From assembly GCA_020846365.1 (NCBI GenBank), contig JADLEA010000207.1, positions 1 through 37,898 of the forward strand: a stretch of 37,898 nt of DNA, written 5' to 3'. Made by a program: the position numbers and the translations under genes. Below the pieces are notes generated by a model. The model worked only from the letters and a program-made list of their open reading frames with translations. It did not search any database and had not been told where the DNA came from. Shown one piece after another: positions 8,209-15,957 of the stretch. Source of the DNA: Bacteroidota bacterium. Its GTDB lineage: Bacteria; Bacteroidota; Ignavibacteria; UBA10030; UBA6906. Positions within the stretch are counted from its first letter, which is position 1. Each line of letters begins with the position of its first letter.

Positions 8209-9483
8209 ATGCGCATCACAGACACTTCGATTATTTCGAACTTCTTGTCCAGCATCAACCGGAGCAAGGGCCGGATCAACCGTTTGAACACCCAGCTGGC
8301 CGAGCAAAAGCGCATCCTGCGCGTGTCGGACAATCCTTCCGCCTCCAACACGCTTCTGCGCCTCAACGCGGATCTGGAGCGGGTGGAGACGTTCAAGAAC
8401 AACGTTGTCGAAGGAAAGAGCTTCCTGAAGATGACGGCGGAGAGCCTGGGAAAGGTGTCGGATCTGCTCGGGGATGTGAAGTCTGTCCTCACCGGCGCCG
8501 TGAGCACCGGCGATCCCTCGCTGCTTGGCAAGCTGGCCGATCAGGTGGACCAGTTCCTCACGCTGGGCGTGGAGATCGCGAATACGCAGTTCGACAACAA
8601 GTACATCTTCGGCGGGACGCGCACCACGACGCCCCCGTTTGTGCGGACCGGCACGCCGGCGCAGATCACCTATCAGGGCGATGCCCGGGCTATTCAATAC
8701 CAGGTCGGCGAAGGCGTTTCACAGGTCGTCAACGTGAGCGGCATGGCTGCGTTCAACTCGACGGGCGAGGTGTCCCTTGCCGGCATGCTCGACCGGAATG
8801 CCGCGGTGAACACCACGGTCACGAACACCTTGCAGGTGACGGACGGCACGGGCGTGGTGCACGATGTCGTCCTCACGATGCAGAAAGTGGATGCCAACTC
8901 GTGGAGCATTTCGGCGGCTCTCCCCGCCGGCGCCACGGATGCAACCCTGTCGGGGGGCACAGCGACGATCACGTTTGATGCGGTGACCGGGCAAATGAAG
9001 GATCTGGTCCGCGGCACGCCTCTCGTGCTGACACCGTCCGGAGCAACCCCCGGCACTACCGCACCGCCATTGAACATGATCTATAAGGGCGGGGCCATCA
9101 CCGAGGGAGACACCGGGGGCGGGCCGTCCACGATGTCCGGCTCCCATCAAACCATCAGCGTTTTCAACAAGCTCATGGAGCTCAGGGACAACCTCCGCAG
9201 CGGTGTGAAGCCGTCGGCCGATGATATGGCACTCCTGACCATGATGCAGGATGTTGTGATGCGCGAAGAAGCCAGGGCGGGGTCGTATGCGACGAATCTT
9301 TCCAACGCCAACGACTACCTGACTGCCCAGAATGAGCACCTCCTGGATCTCCGTTCCGCGATACAGGACGTCGACCTCGCGGAAGTGGCAATGAAATTGA
9401 AACAGGAGCAATTGATGCTGGATGCGGCGCTCAGCGCGGCGGCGGACATCATACCGAAATCACTGCTCAATTTCCTGACCTAG
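8209..9483 (+). CDS. flgL: Hook-filament junction protein FlgL (HAP3)
   Basis: The 424-residue flagellin-superfamily protein has N-terminal MRITDTSIISNFLSSINRSKGRINRLNTQLAEQKRI and RVSDNPSASNTLLRLNADLE. The family block LGVEIANTQFDNKYIFGGTRTTTPPF is diagnostic for FlgL. The C-terminal flagellin-like helix LAEVAMKLKQEQLMLDAALSAAADIIPKSLLNFL closes it. The variable middle (about residues 150-330) is rich in Thr, Gly and Ala. It forms the second junction zone between hook and filament. Flagellin itself (fliC) is not in the window. It follows flgK at two bases and precedes motA by one base. Confidence 0.95.
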   Translation: MRITDTSIISNFLSSINRSKGRINRLNTQLAEQKRILRVSDNPSASNTLLRLNADLERVETFKNNVVEGKSFLKMTAESLGKVSDLLGDVKSVLTGAVSTGDPSLLGKLADQVDQFLTLGVEIANTQFDNKYIFGGTRTTTPPFVRTGTPAQITYQGDARAIQYQVGEGVSQVVNVSGMAAFNSTGEVSLAGMLDRNAAVNTTVTNTLQVTDGTGVVHDVVLTMQKVDANSWSISAALPAGATDATLSGGTATITFDAVTGQMKDLVRGTPLVLTPSGATPGTTAPPLNMIYKGGAITEGDTGGGPSTMSGSHQTISVFNKLMELRDNLRSGVKPSADDMALLTMMQDVVMREEARAGSYATNLSNANDYLTAQNEHLLDLRSAIQDVDLAEVAMKLKQEQLMLDAALSAAADIIPKSLLNFLT

Positions 9484-9484
9484 C

Positions 9485-10267
9485 ATGAGACGAACTCTTG
9501 ACATAGCGACAGTTCTGGGACTGGTGCTCGGCGTGCTGGCCATTTTCGGCTCCTTCCTGTGGGAAGGTGGGAACCTCGAAGGGATATTGTTACCGCCCGC
9601 GATGCTGATTGTCTTTGCCGGAACATTTGCCGCCGCGTTGACCGGAACATCCCTGAAAACGTTTCTCAGCATGGGGAAGATGTTGAAGCTCGTCACGTTT
9701 CCTCCGACGTACGCGATGCAGGAGGCGATCACGACGCTGGTGCGCTTCTCGACCATCGCGCGGAAGGACGGGTTGCTGGCCCTGGAGAAGGAGCTCGGGA
9801 AGCTGGACAACCTCTTCATGCGGAAAATCCTCCGGTTCGCCATCGATGGAACAGAACCGGAGATCCTCCGTTCTCTTGCCGAAACGGAAGTGAACTACGT
9901 CACCGAGCGTCATGCGCAGAGCGCATCGCTTTTTCAGAAAATGGGCGGATACTCGCCGACGATGGGCATCATCGGGACCGTCATGGGTCTGATCGCAACG
10001 CTTGCCTCCGCAGGCGATGATCCGGATACGCTGATCCGGCATATTGCGAGCGCATTTGTTGCGACGCTCTGGGGGGTGTTCATGGCCAATATCGTGTGGC
10101 TGCCCATCGCGGACAAACTGAAGCACATCCACAACGAAGAGTACCTGTTCATGGATATGATTGTCGAGGGGATTCTGGCGATTCAGGCCGGCGAGATCCC
10201 TTCGGTCATCAAGGCCAGGCTGAACAGCATGCTTCCTGCGGCAGAACAGGAGCAGGACGTCCGATGA
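9485..10267 (+). CDS. motA: Flagellar stator protein MotA (first set)
   Basis: A 260-residue four-helix stator subunit. Helices 1-2 are near residues 8-50 (ATVLGLVLGVLAIFGSFLW, GILLPPAMLIVFAGTFAAAL); helices 3-4 near 155-210. Residues matching the E. coli functional set are visible: Arg and Glu in the cytoplasmic loop (IARKDGLLALEKEL), the helix-3 proline (GGYSPTMGIIGTVMGLIATL) and the helix-4 proline (FMANIVWLPIADKLK). Length and sequence style resemble the shorter MotA/PomA class rather than the E. coli 295-residue class seen in the second set downstream. The stop overlaps motB by ATGA. It conducts ions with MotB to drive rotor torque; ion specificity cannot be read safely. Confidence 0.93.
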   Translation: MRRTLDIATVLGLVLGVLAIFGSFLWEGGNLEGILLPPAMLIVFAGTFAAALTGTSLKTFLSMGKMLKLVTFPPTYAMQEAITTLVRFSTIARKDGLLALEKELGKLDNLFMRKILRFAIDGTEPEILRSLAETEVNYVTERHAQSASLFQKMGGYSPTMGIIGTVMGLIATLASAGDDPDTLIRHIASAFVATLWGVFMANIVWLPIADKLKHIHNEEYLFMDMIVEGILAIQAGEIPSVIKARLNSMLPAAEQEQDVR

Positions 10268-11022
10268 AACGCGCGCGGAGACCACGGGAACAGGGCAATG
10301 AAGACCGGTGGCTGCTCACCTACTCCGATCTGATCACGCTTCTGCTCGGCTTGTTTGTGATTCTGTATGCTATTTCGAAGGTTGATGCCGGGAAATACGT
10401 CGAGATCGCCTCGGCCCTCAACGGAGTGTTTGGTGCGCCTCGCGGAATCCTCACGGGCAATCCGGCGCTGATTGAGCAGCCCGGTTCGGCGCTTCATACG
10501 GAGCGCCAGCGCATCGCCCGCGACGTGCGCAACGCGCTGCAACTGGACGCGCAGCAGCTCCCGATCACGATCACGGAGAATGAGCGAGGGGTTACGGTGC
10601 ACATCATGGAGGAGCTCCTCTTTGCCTCGGGAAGCGCGGTGATCAAAAGCACCTCTCTTGTCACGCTGGACACGCTCGCGGGGGTGCTGCGGCGATTGCC
10701 CAACGACCTGCGTGTGGAAGGGCACACCGACAACGTGCCCATCAGCACTGCGCAGTTCCCCTCGAACTGGCACCTGTCAGTCGCGCGCGCGCTCAATGTG
10801 GCCTACTACCTGATCCAGCGGCACGGCTTGATCCAGGAGCGCGTGTCGGTGGTGGGATACTCGGAGTTCCTTCCCATCGCGCCCAACGATACGCCCGAAG
10901 ACCGGTCGAAGAACCGGAGGGTGGACATCGTCATTGTCGCGACGGGCGAATCGCGGTATGAAACGACCTCACGGACGGCGGAAGCTCTGGAGGCAGAGGC
11001 TCCCCGGGAGAAGCGCTTATGA
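10264..11022 (+). CDS. motB: Flagellar stator protein MotB (first set)
   Basis: The track ORF is extended upstream to 10096; ATG 10264 overlapping the motA stop is the natural start (252 residues). The single membrane helix near 17-37 carries the essential Asp at about residue 22 (TYSDLITLLLGLFVILYAIS). The C-terminal OmpA-like peptidoglycan-binding domain (about 110-240) has VEGHTDNVPIST, LSVARALNVAYYLI, VVGYSEFLPIAPNDT and the final RSKNRRVDIVI. It anchors the stator to the cell wall. The linker between helix and OmpA domain is rather short. The end overlaps fliW by ATGA, putting stator and flagellin-regulator translation in one chain. Confidence 0.93.
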   Translation: MKRARRPREQGNEDRWLLTYSDLITLLLGLFVILYAISKVDAGKYVEIASALNGVFGAPRGILTGNPALIEQPGSALHTERQRIARDVRNALQLDAQQLPITITENERGVTVHIMEELLFASGSAVIKSTSLVTLDTLAGVLRRLPNDLRVEGHTDNVPISTAQFPSNWHLSVARALNVAYYLIQRHGLIQERVSVVGYSEFLPIAPNDTPEDRSKNRRVDIVIVATGESRYETTSRTAEALEAEAPREKRL

Positions 11023-11441
11023 AATTTGTCAATGGAAAGTTCGGCGAAATCTCATGCACGGAAGAGCAGGTGATGCGGTTTCCCGATGGGCTGTTGGGCC
11101 GGAAGGACTGCACCCAGTTTGTCGTGGTGGACGATGAGGTGTCCTCCCCCTTCCAGTGGCTGGTGAGCGTGGAAGATCCGGCCGTTGCCATCTCCGTGCT
11201 GGATCCGGCTGTCGTGCTGGACGGCAATGCCACGGATCAGGTCCTGACCGAGGGGACAACAACGTTTGTCATCGCTACTGCGGGTGAAGGCGGCATCGCC
11301 TGGTGGCTGGACCTCCGTCACCCGATCCTCATCCGCCACAGCGTGCGCATGGGCGAGCAGGTCACACTTGATGACACGGCCTTGCCGGACCGTTTCCCCA
11401 TCGAGGTCCAAGAAGCCGATCAGGGGGCACGATCATGCTAG
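11019..11441 (+). CDS. fliW: Flagellar assembly factor FliW
   Basis: The 140-residue protein shows the FliW pattern: F..G...FPDGLLGR (VMRFPDGLLGRKDCTQFVVVDD), then SSPFQWLVSVEDPAVAISVLDP, which matches the family's PF.WLQS.EDP.LAF.V.DP. FliW binds free flagellin and, when released, binds CsrA and relieves its repression of flagellin mRNA. This partner-switch function is established for Bacillus and Campylobacter. The direct fusion of reading frames with csrA (seven-base overlap) supports it here. It is placed between two complete stator gene pairs, which is unusual. Confidence 0.9.
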   Translation: MKFVNGKFGEISCTEEQVMRFPDGLLGRKDCTQFVVVDDEVSSPFQWLVSVEDPAVAISVLDPAVVLDGNATDQVLTEGTTTFVIATAGEGGIAWWLDLRHPILIRHSVRMGEQVTLDDTALPDRFPIEVQEADQGARSC

Positions 11442-11665
11442 TGTTGGCGCGAAAGCCCTCGGAGGCGATCAAGATCGGGGACGACATCATCGTCAAGGTG
11501 ATTGCCATCCGTGGCGGGCAGGTGAAAATCGGGATCGAGGCTCCTCCCGGCGTGCGCGTGATTCGGACGGATTCGCATGTCGCGGCCCCGGCGCACGCTG
11601 AGCATGCGGCGGGTCCCCCGGAGAGCGGTGCTGCCGCTTCTCAAGTGAAGAACACGGAAGATTAA
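11435..11665 (+). CDS. csrA: Carbon storage / translational regulator CsrA
   Basis: A 76-residue CsrA. Residues 1-48 match the five-strand RNA-binding fold: MLVLARKPSEAIKIGDDIIVKVI, then GGQVKIGIEAPPGVRVIRTD. The functionally important N-terminal Leu-Val-Leu-x-Arg stretch and the Arg of VIR (equivalent to Arg44) are kept, while the usual HREEI ending is changed to IRTDS. A 25-residue Ala/Pro/Gly-rich tail extends past the common 61-residue size; a longer tail is common where FliW is the antagonist. Its likely ribosome binding site (CAGGGGGC) lies inside the last codons of fliW, so its translation depends on fliW. Confidence 0.95.
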   Translation: MLVLARKPSEAIKIGDDIIVKVIAIRGGQVKIGIEAPPGVRVIRTDSHVAAPAHAEHAAGPPESGAAASQVKNTED

Positions 11666-11685
11666 CGGAGAAGAACAGGACTACC

Positions 11686-12552
11686 ATGTTTGTCATTATA
11701 GGTGCAGCCGTCGTCCTACTCGGGGTCCTGGGGGGGTTCGTCATGGAAGGGGGGCCTCTCTTGCTCCTCATCCAGCCGGTGGAATTCCTGATCATCGGGG
11801 GTGCGGCGATCGGATCTCTGCTCGTCATGACCCCCCTGGCTCAGTTGAAAGCGCTCGTCGGACGCGCTCTGGGAGTGTTGAAAGGCGATCCCTTCACGAA
11901 GCAGAGGTACCTCGATCTCCTCAGAACGTTGTTCGAGCTGTTTACCGTGGCGAAACGGGACGGACTTATTGCCCTCGAACCGCATGTGATGGAGCCGGGG
12001 AAGAGCGCGGTGTTCACGAAAAACGAATTCCTGTTGAAGCACCACCATGCCCTTGACTATCTGTGCGACACCATGAAACTCCTGCTCGGGGGCGGGGTGC
12101 CGCCGTATGACGTTGAGGCCCTGTTGGACGCGGATATCGACAGCCATCACGCGGAGGGAGCCACAACGCCCGCGCTCATCCAGAAGATCGGCGACGCTCT
12201 GCCGGGCCTCGGGATCGTTGCCGCCGTGCTGGGCATCGTGATCACCATGCAGGCCATCAACGGGCCTCCGGAGGAGGTCGGGCACAAGGTCGCCGTGGCA
12301 CTTGTCGGAACCTTTCTCGGCATCCTCTTGTCCTATGGATTCGTGCAACCTCTCGCCACGCACATTGAACTGCTGCAGGCGTCGGAATCGCGCTTCCTGG
12401 AGTGCATCAAGGCCGGTATCGTTGCCTATGCCAAGGGAAATGCGCCCATCATTGTCGTGGAGTTTGCGCGGAGGGTGATCTATCACAGCGTGCGGCCGAC
12501 GTTTGCGGAGCTTGAAGAAGCTGTCCGCAGCGCCAAGGCCCAGCAGAAGTAA
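11686..12552 (+). CDS. motA: Flagellar stator protein MotA (second set)
   Basis: A 288-residue MotA of the enterobacterial size class. Four membrane helices are visible (VIIGAAVVLLGVLGGFVM, FLIIGGAAIGSLLVM, LGIVAAVLGIVITMQA, VALVGTFLGILLSYGFV). Loop residues AKRDGLIALEPHVMEP and the two functional prolines (GDALPGLGIVAAV; SYGFVQPLATHIE) are present. It ends EFARRVIYHSVRPTFAELEEAV, as in E. coli-type MotA. It differs clearly from the MotA encoded 2 kb upstream, so this is a distinct stator lineage and not a recent duplicate. A GGAGAAG-like site precedes the ATG. It pairs with the next gene. Confidence 0.93.
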   Translation: MFVIIGAAVVLLGVLGGFVMEGGPLLLLIQPVEFLIIGGAAIGSLLVMTPLAQLKALVGRALGVLKGDPFTKQRYLDLLRTLFELFTVAKRDGLIALEPHVMEPGKSAVFTKNEFLLKHHHALDYLCDTMKLLLGGGVPPYDVEALLDADIDSHHAEGATTPALIQKIGDALPGLGIVAAVLGIVITMQAINGPPEEVGHKVAVALVGTFLGILLSYGFVQPLATHIELLQASESRFLECIKAGIVAYAKGNAPIIVVEFARRVIYHSVRPTFAELEEAVRSAKAQQK

Positions 12553-12560
12553 GCGGCCCT

Positions 12561-13346
12561 ATGGACCCGTTCGAACAGTCTCAGGATGTACCCATACGCA
12601 TCGTCAAGAAGAAGTCCGGACACGGCGGCCACCATGGCGGCGCGTGGAAGGTGGCGTACGCGGATTTCGTGACGGCCATGATGGCCCTCTTTATCGTGCT
12701 CTGGATTGTAGGACAAAGCAAGCAGGTGAAGGAATACGTGGCCCAGTACTTCAAAGACCCGGGCGCGTTCATGGAAAACACGAAGGGCGGAGGGGTCTTC
12801 GAGTTCAACAAGCTTCTTGTCGGAGACCGCGTCATGGAAGAGGCCCTCAAACGGCAGCAGGACTCGCTGCATCTACAGGCGATGGCCCAGGAGATTCTGA
12901 AGGAGCTGGGCGACAAGCAGGGCCTCGCGAAACTTGCGGAACAGGTGAAGGTCGAGATTGTTCGCGAGGGATTGCGCATCGAGCTGCTGGACCAGTCGGA
13001 GTCGTTTTTGTTTGTCGGAGGCACCGCCGCGCTGGAGCCGGACGCCATTGCTCTCCTCAAGATCATCGCGGAAGAAGTTTCCGGCTTGCCCAATCATCTC
13101 ATCATCGAAGGACATACGGACAGCCGTCCCTACTCGACGGCCGACGGCTATACGAATTTCGAGCTCAGCGCGGACCGTGCGAACAGCGCCCGCCGGGTGC
13201 TCGTGCGCAACGGCGTACCGCACGCCCGGTTCGACGAGATCCGCGGGTATGCGGATACGCGGCTCAAGAATCCGGCCGATCCCATGGATGTCACGAACAG
13301 GCGCATAAGCATCGTCGTGAAATTCCTGACGGGAGGGGGCGAATGA
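12561..13346 (+). CDS. motB: Flagellar stator protein MotB (second set)
   Basis: The 261-residue partner of the second MotA begins with a basic, His/Gly-rich cytoplasmic tail (RIVKKKSGHGGHHGGAWKVAYADF) typical of E. coli-type MotB. The membrane helix has the essential Asp at about residue 35 (AYADFVTAMMALFIVLWIV). The plug and linker region follows, then an OmpA-like domain from about 150 (ELLDQSESFLFVGGTAAL, IIEGHTDSRPYS, LSADRANSARRVLV, ADPMDVTNRRISIVV). The AWKVAYADFVTAMMA form is the common proton-type sequence, but ion choice is only suggested. The stop overlaps the receiver-HD gene by ATGA. Confidence 0.93.
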   Translation: MDPFEQSQDVPIRIVKKKSGHGGHHGGAWKVAYADFVTAMMALFIVLWIVGQSKQVKEYVAQYFKDPGAFMENTKGGGVFEFNKLLVGDRVMEEALKRQQDSLHLQAMAQEILKELGDKQGLAKLAEQVKVEIVREGLRIELLDQSESFLFVGGTAALEPDAIALLKIIAEEVSGLPNHLIIEGHTDSRPYSTADGYTNFELSADRANSARRVLVRNGVPHARFDEIRGYADTRLKNPADPMDVTNRRISIVVKFLTGGGE

Positions 13347-14530
13347 ACGCGCGTCCGGTTATCCTTCTCGTCGACGATGATGCGGATTCTCTGAAGCTCG
13401 TGAACGACGTCCTGAACGCCGAAGGAGCATACGCCGTGGTGTGCGCCTCCGCGATCCCCGAGGCACGCCAGCTCGCGGAGCTGCATTCGCCGTCGCTGGT
13501 TCTGGTGGACCTTTATCTGGGCAGGGAAAGCGGCCTGGAGCTCGTAGCGTGGATACGGCAGCATCCGCTCCTGCACGATGCGATGGTCATGATGCTGACC
13601 GGTGCCGGCGAAACGGAAACGAAATTGAAAGGGTACGAAGCGGGAGTGGACGACTACATCGTCAAGCCATTCCCGCCCGCGGAGTTTCTCTCGCGCATCC
13701 GCGCCCTGATGCGCATCAAGAAGATGCAGGATCAGCTCAAAGCGGATGGCGCAGAGCTCAAACGGCTGAACACCGCGCTGGGAGAGCATCTGGATGCGCT
13801 CACCGCCCTGCTCGTCAACATTGTGAGCCTGCGTGTGCCGGATGCGGCGGCGCGGTCCCAACGGGCCGGCGCGTACGCGAGGTGGATGTGCTCCCGCCTG
13901 AATCTCCCGGCTGAAAACTCGCACACCATCGTGCTGGCCGCAAAGCTCCATGAGATCGGCAAAGTCGTCATTGCGGATGAGGTCTTGCGCAAAGACAGGG
14001 CAACGTGGACGAAGGAAGACAAAGAGGTCATGGCGCAGTTTCCGCTCTTCGGGCACATGATCGTGGGGAACGTTCCGCAACTACGGGAGGTCGGACATCT
14101 GCTCCGGCATCAGGCGGAAAACGTGGATGGGACCGGATCGCCGGACCACTTGATAAAAGACCAGATCCCTCTCGGCTCACGTATACTCAGAATCGTCAAC
14201 GCCATTGAAGAACGGGGAGCGCTGGACCTGGGCACGATCCGGCAGCAGATTGCCGCGGGCCGGAGCACCATGTTTGATTCGCGGTTGGTTCAGCTGACGG
14301 AGGAATACCTCTTGGCCGTGGCAGATCCCGACTGGATCCAGGGGAAACGCGAGGTTCCTGTGCAATCCCTTGAGGCGGGGATGGTCCTTGCCGCAGACCT
14401 TGTGACATCGGGGGGGATAAAGTTGCTGCCTGCGGACACCGCCCTCACAAGCGGGATGATCGAGCGGATCCTTTCACGGCACAGCGTGGACCCGATTATC
14501 ACGCGGGCGTACGTCCACCAAAACCGCTAA
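13343..14530 (+). CDS. Response regulator with degenerate HD-GYP-type output domain
   Basis: The track ORF runs back to 12503 in a shadow frame; ATG 13343 overlapping the motB stop gives 395 residues. Residues 1-120 are a receiver domain (VDDDAD acidic pair, phospho-Asp near 56 in LVLVDLYLG, Lys in DDYIVKPFPP). Residues about 150-305 have the HD-GYP fold pattern, but the metal ligands are changed: HD becomes HE (KLHEIGK, near 203), the HPxxG histidine becomes Phe (QFPLFGHMIV), HHE..DGxGYP becomes HQAENVDGTGSP, and the last Asp region reads RIVNAIEE. A C-terminal segment (about 335-390, PVQSLEAGMVLAADLVTSGGIKLL) is the tail seen in some HD-GYP/HDOD regulators. It is probably a non-catalytic c-di-GMP-related or adaptor output; catalytic loss is inference from sequence. 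Confidence 0.82.
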   Translation: MNARPVILLVDDDADSLKLVNDVLNAEGAYAVVCASAIPEARQLAELHSPSLVLVDLYLGRESGLELVAWIRQHPLLHDAMVMMLTGAGETETKLKGYEAGVDDYIVKPFPPAEFLSRIRALMRIKKMQDQLKADGAELKRLNTALGEHLDALTALLVNIVSLRVPDAAARSQRAGAYARWMCSRLNLPAENSHTIVLAAKLHEIGKVVIADEVLRKDRATWTKEDKEVMAQFPLFGHMIVGNVPQLREVGHLLRHQAENVDGTGSPDHLIKDQIPLGSRILRIVNAIEERGALDLGTIRQQIAAGRSTMFDSRLVQLTEEYLLAVADPDWIQGKREVPVQSLEAGMVLAADLVTSGGIKLLPADTALTSGMIERILSRHSVDPIITRAYVHQNR

Positions 14531-15957
14531 GCCAGGGGTTTCGCGGTCAGGAAGTCATGGATGGCCGCCGCGGCTTGTTTCCCATCCCGCATGGCAAGGA
14601 TGACGGTCGCGCCTCCGCGTGCCAAATCCCCGCCGGCGAAGATTCCCTGACGGCTGGTTTTCTGCGTCTCATCGGTCACCACTGTGCCGCGTTTGCTGGT
14701 CGTCAGCCCTGGCGTGGTGGATTGGATGATGGGATTGGGTTTCTGGCCGATTGCCTCGACCACCGTTTGCACATCCAGGACAAATTCCGATCCCTGAACC
14801 GGAACGGGTCTCCGCCTGCCCGAATCATCCGGCTCCCCGAGTTCCATTCGCTGACACTCGATCCCTGAGACCCAGTGCTGACCGTTCCCGATGATCCGGA
14901 CGGGATTGGTGAGGAGGAGAAGCTGTATGCCTTCCTGTTCGGCATGATGGATTTCTTCCTGCCGTGCCGGCATTTCCTGGCGGGATCGCCGGTAGATCAG
15001 ATAGGCCTTTTCCGCGCCGAGGCGTTTTGCCGTTCGCACCGCGTCCATCGCTGTGTTGCCGCCGCCGATCACCGCGACCGATTTCCCGATCCGGATGGGC
15101 GTGTCGAGGTCAGGAAAACGGTACGCTCCCATGAGGTTGACGCGCGTGAGGAATTCATTGGCGGAATAGACGCCGCTCAGGTGCTCTCCGGGGATGCCCA
15201 TGAACGTCGGCGTGCCGGCGCCGGTCGCAAGAAAGATGGCCGAGAAGCCCCATTCTCCAAACAGCTCATCGATGGTGGCGGTCCGACCGACAACGAAGTT
15301 CGTGTAGATCTCAACGCCCAGCGCTTTGATGCGTTCGGTCTCGATGTCGAGGATTTCCTTGGGGAGACGGAATTCGGGGATCCCGTACCGCAACACGCCT
15401 CCGACAGCGTGGAGTGCCTCAAAGATGGTCACCCGGTATCCCTTTTGCGCGAGCTCTGCGGCGCAGGTGAGTCCGGCCGGACCGGATCCGACGATCGCAA
15501 CCTTTTCCTCGCGGTGTTCGGTAATTGCCGGCGGCTGGAAGAGCTTCTCGCGCATCTCGTAATCTGCCACGAACCGTTCGAGCTTCCCGATGGCGACCGG
15601 TGTCAGCTTCTTGCCCATCACGCAGAGTTCTTCGCACTGTGTTTCCTGTGGACACACGCGGCCGCAGATGGCGGGGAGGTAGTTCGCTTCGCGAATCTTG
15701 CGGACTGCCCCGACGTAGTCATGCGCCAGCACCAGGCGGATGAACCCGGGGATGTCGATGCCCACGGGGCAGCCGTCGCTGCAGTAGGGCGTTTTGCAGT
15801 CGAGGCAGCGCTGCGCTTCAACGATCGTGCGATCCATGTCGAAGCCGAAAGACACCTCGAGGAAATTCGTGCTTCGTGCGGCAGCGTCCTGCTCGAGGGG
15901 TTCCTGGCGGGGGATCTTCATGCGTTCCGACGGCTTGAGCGGATTCGGCGTTGTCAT
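14527..15957 (-). CDS. nfnB: NADPH-dependent ferredoxin oxidoreductase large subunit NfnB / SudA (GltD-like)
   Basis: The track ORF is fused upstream in frame; the ATG at 15957, overlapping the nfnA stop by ATGA, gives 476 residues. An N-terminal double [4Fe-4S] region holds C51xxC54x4C59x3C63 (RCLDCKTPYCSDGCPVG) and C98x3C102x5C108x3C112 (CGRVCPQETQCEELC). FAD (VAIVGSGPAGLTCAAELAQKG) and NAD(P) (VAVIGGGNTAMDAVRTAKRLGA) Rossmann motifs follow. These features are shared with glutamate synthase small subunit GltD. No glutamate synthase large subunit is nearby, and pairing with an NfnA-type protein favours NfnAB/SudAB: reversible NADPH, NADH and ferredoxin exchange by flavin bifurcation. Its stop overlaps the convergent receiver-HD gene by four bases. 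Confidence 0.87.
   Translation of the reverse strand: MTTPNPLKPSERMKIPRQEPLEQDAAARSTNFLEVSFGFDMDRTIVEAQRCLDCKTPYCSDGCPVGIDIPGFIRLVLAHDYVGAVRKIREANYLPAICGRVCPQETQCEELCVMGKKLTPVAIGKLERFVADYEMREKLFQPPAITEHREEKVAIVGSGPAGLTCAAELAQKGYRVTIFEALHAVGGVLRYGIPEFRLPKEILDIETERIKALGVEIYTNFVVGRTATIDELFGEWGFSAIFLATGAGTPTFMGIPGEHLSGVYSANEFLTRVNLMGAYRFPDLDTPIRIGKSVAVIGGGNTAMDAVRTAKRLGAEKAYLIYRRSRQEMPARQEEIHHAEQEGIQLLLLTNPVRIIGNGQHWVSGIECQRMELGEPDDSGRRRPVPVQGSEFVLDVQTVVEAIGQKPNPIIQSTTPGLTTSKRGTVVTDETQKTSRQGIFAGGDLARGGATVILAMRDGKQAAAAIHDFLTAKPLA

Noticed and set aside
12503-14530. A 675-residue fusion protein reading through motB2
   Set aside because: The first 280 residues are a shadow frame of motB2; the receiver domain begins at ATG 13343.
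14527-15957. Glutamate synthase small subunit GltD
   Set aside because: Sequence alone allows it, but no glutamate synthase large subunit is present and the ATGA-coupled NfnA-type partner points to NfnAB/SudAB.
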